Shown here: positions 62,105 through 64,000 of the stretch, in pieces
Numbering within the stretch: the stretch's first letter is position 1
Layout: every line of letters starts with the position of its first letter
NCBI RefSeq assembly: GCF_028748065.1
Contig: NZ_CP118166.1
Coordinates: forward strand, 263,501-327,500
From: Hyphococcus flavus
Lineage (GTDB): Bacteria; Pseudomonadota; Alphaproteobacteria; Caulobacterales; Parvularculaceae
Direction: 5' to 3'
Length of the DNA: 64,000 bases
Program-made: the position numbers and the translations under genes
Notes under the pieces: generated by a model
The model's database searches: none
What the model saw: only the letters and a program-made list of their open reading frames with translations
What the model was told of the DNA's origin: nothing

Positions 62105-64000
62105 GTGAGTAATTACGATCGACGCATCCGTTTGGCTGAATTGTCGGACGGTCATGGGGAAACACGCACGCTTCTCGCACGGCGCCGCAAATCGTTGCGC
62201 TGGTGTTGCACCATTGCACATTGCGGTCTTGTCTTATGTTGCGGCTTTTCCTCAATCGCACCTGCACTCGCGAACTCCGAGGAAAGTCAATCGACCGAGA
62301 GGGACGAGGGCGCTTCGCCCGAGACGATTATTGTCATCGGCAAACGCGAAAGCAAATCCACAGACGGCTACAAGCCCGAAACCGTCACCACCACCGGTCC
62401 CTGGGGCGGGCGGTCGATCCAGGACGTTCCGTATTCCATCACCGTATTGCCGAGTGAATTCATCGAGAACACCGTCGCGCGCAATCTCGACTCCCTGTTC
62501 ACTGCGAGCCCCCTCGTCCAGGCAGGCCAGTCCCAGGACGTCAACAACATTGCACAGGCGACGCTACGCGGCTTCAATGTCGCCAGAGCCTATGTCAACG
62601 GCGTGCAAAACAACAATCTCGGCATGGGCGTGTTCGTCGAGGAAATCGGGCAGCTGGAGCTGCTCAACGGGCTGTCCGGCTTTCTGTATGGAGCAAGCCC
62701 CGTCGGCGGCGTCATCAACTATCAGCTCAAACGGCCGACCGGGTATGATTTGCGCAACATAACGCTCGGCAATTACGGCGGCGAACAGTTTTACGCCCAT
62801 GCGGATTTCGGCGGCGCTCTCGGCGCCGAGGGCCGTTTCGGCTACCGGCTCAACCTACTCTATCAGGACGGCGATACGCCAATCGACCACCAGTCGCTTC
62901 AACGCAGCATGATCAGCGCCGCCGCCGATTGGCGCCCCACCGACGAGATGGCGCTGGAGTTTTTCCTGTCGGCGAAGGATTACAAACTCGACGGGCGCCA
63001 GTTTCAGTTTTTCCTGAACGGCAACGTCCCGCCCGCCATCGACGGATCGAAACTTTACGCCCCGAAAGACACTTATCTCGACGTCGAGTCCAAGGATGCT
63101 GGCGTGACCTTCGCCTATGCGCCCTCCGACGACTGGGCGATACGCGCCGCCTATGCCTTCAAGACGGATACCCGCTCGCTGGTCTATCCCCTTGGCAGCC
63201 TCCTGCCCGGCGATACGGAGTTCCAGTTCACCCTCTATGGCGGACGCAACGGGGCGAAAACCAACGGCGGATATGTCTATATCGATCACGCCTTCTCAAC
63301 GGGGCCGGTAAAACACCGTCTCACCGTAGGCGCCAACGGGCATTTCTTCGTCAACAGCCTCGCGATCCAGTCGAACGGCTTTCCCTCTTTCTTCTCCGCC
63401 CCTTACGTCTACGCCCTCGACGATCGCTCCGTCATCGACCTGCCGGTCCCCGACTGGGACATCGATGATTCCTATACGATCGTGAATGCAAGAAGCCGCA
63501 ATCTGAACGGGATTATTGGCGACGACATTGCGTTCGGCGAAAAATGGTCGATGCTGCTGGGGCTCAATCTGAGCAACATTCGCTCGGAAAGTTTCGACTT
63601 CGCGACCGGCGCGGCGCTGCCCGGCACGCTGTACGACGAAACGGCGCTCACGCCCACGGCCTCTCTGCTGTTCAAGCCGTTTGACAATTTGACCGCCTAT
63701 GCGAGCTACATGGAGTCGATTGAACAAGGCGCCATCGTCGGTCCGACCTACGCCAACGCCAACCAGATCCTGGCGCCGCTAACGAGTCAGCAGTTGGAGA
63801 TTGGCGCCAAGGCGAATCTCAAGGGCGTTCTTCTTTCCGCTGCGCTCTTCCAGATCGAAAAGGCGAGCGAGCGTTCCGACGACGGGACGATGACCGGCCG
63901 TTTTATCCAGGACGGGCTTCAGGTTCACAGAGGCCTTGAGCTCAGCGCGAGCGGCAAGCCTCTCAGGGAACTCAGCATCATCGCAGGGCTGACCCTGCTG
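62105..64000 (+). CDS. TonB-dependent siderophore receptor, C-terminus beyond window
   Basis: 632 codons open to the window edge from the GTG at 62105, preceded by GAGGGGGATCAA. An N-terminal signal-like segment (WCCTIAHCGLVLCCGFSSIAPALA) precedes the plug: ETIIVIGKRESKSTDGYKPETVTTTGPWGGRSIQDVPYSITVL, then QATLRGFNVARAYVNGV and LELLNGLSGFLYGASPVGGVINYQLKRPTG. The barrel follows. The plug pattern is of the FpvA/FhuA-like siderophore receptor class. It fits the PPTase, MbtH, NRPS and ECF sigma remnants as part of one iron-acquisition locus now interrupted by other genes. Confidence 0.9.
   Translation, partial: MSNYDRRIRLAELSDGHGETRTLLARRRKSLRWCCTIAHCGLVLCCGFSSIAPALANSEESQSTERDEGASPETIIVIGKRESKSTDGYKPETVTTTGPWGGRSIQDVPYSITVLPSEFIENTVARNLDSLFTASPLVQAGQSQDVNNIAQATLRGFNVARAYVNGVQNNNLGMGVFVEEIGQLELLNGLSGFLYGASPVGGVINYQLKRPTGYDLRNITLGNYGGEQFYAHADFGGALGAEGRFGYRLNLLYQDGDTPIDHQSLQRSMISAAADWRPTDEMALEFFLSAKDYKLDGRQFQFFLNGNVPPAIDGSKLYAPKDTYLDVESKDAGVTFAYAPSDDWAIRAAYAFKTDTRSLVYPLGSLLPGDTEFQFTLYGGRNGAKTNGGYVYIDHAFSTGPVKHRLTVGANGHFFVNSLAIQSNGFPSFFSAPYVYALDDRSVIDLPVPDWDIDDSYTIVNARSRNLNGIIGDDIAFGEKWSMLLGLNLSNIRSESFDFATGAALPGTLYDETALTPTASLLFKPFDNLTAYASYMESIEQGAIVGPTYANANQILAPLTSQQLEIGAKANLKGVLLSAALFQIEKASERSDDGTMTGRFIQDGLQVHRGLELSASGKPLRELSIIAGLTLL

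Noticed and set aside
1-64000. CRISPR arrays and rRNA genes
   Set aside because: No regularly spaced repeats of CRISPR type and no rRNA-like stretches were seen; the only tRNA sequence is the tRNA-Asp 3' half.

Overview
The window reads as an alphaproteobacterial chromosome segment carrying a large integrative and conjugative element (ICE). The protein families fit this: Trb-type conjugation genes with DUF736, DUF2274 and DUF2285 companions, abundant TonB-dependent receptors and high G+C. I cannot name a genus. Many genes are translationally coupled through ATGA or GTGA overlaps.

Layout. (1) 1-2.4 kb: an AraC-type regulator cut by the window edge and an exported metallo-beta-lactamase-fold hydrolase that ends in a strong terminator. 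(2) 2.55-4.1 kb: the 3' half of a tRNA-Asp, from the anticodon loop to CCA on the minus strand, followed by a P4-type tyrosine integrase. This is the apparent left edge of the ICE. I found no intact tRNA-Asp further right, so the other edge was not located. (3) 4.6-17.0 kb, minus strand: the mating-pair formation block traG-copG-trbBCDEJLFGI-DUF2274-DUF736-HTH. (4) 17.2-29.3 kb: a defence island. It holds a small kinase-like protein; a PIN nuclease with an XRE/ImmA-type regulator-protease; a five-gene CBASS operon (CD-NTase, HORMA, TRIP13, a SLOG plus NDT/TIR-like effector, a DEDDh exonuclease); and a Shango-type operon (TerB protein, ATPase, helicase). (5) 29.5-38.5 kb: a DUF2285 regulator, then a cargo module of two converging operons. 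One encodes a periplasmic binding protein and a histidine kinase. The other encodes a tandem-receiver response regulator, a TonB receptor and a cytochrome P450. (6) 38.6-45.5 kb, minus strand: relaxase, TraF peptidase, HTH, DUF736, ParB and ArdC, bordered by a palindrome-rich non-coding region. (7) 46.2-48.0 kb: an AbiE toxin-antitoxin pair behind palindromic operators.

From 48 kb on: a decayed siderophore or peptide locus (PPTase, MbtH, an NRPS adenylation domain and an ECF sigma factor), the last two cut by the same IS3-family element; a tripartite RND efflux operon with a lipase-like lipoprotein, controlled by a divergent MarR regulator followed by two hotdog thioesterases; an AraC remnant cut near a second transposase gene; and a TonB siderophore receptor running off the right edge.

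The most interesting part is the CBASS operon. Its effector combines a SLOG-like sensor region with a nucleoside-deoxyribosyltransferase/TIR-like C-terminus, and it is transcribed divergently from a fused HTH-metalloprotease that resembles the CapH/CapP control pair in one polypeptide. The converging binding-protein/kinase and receiver/TonB/P450 operons come second.
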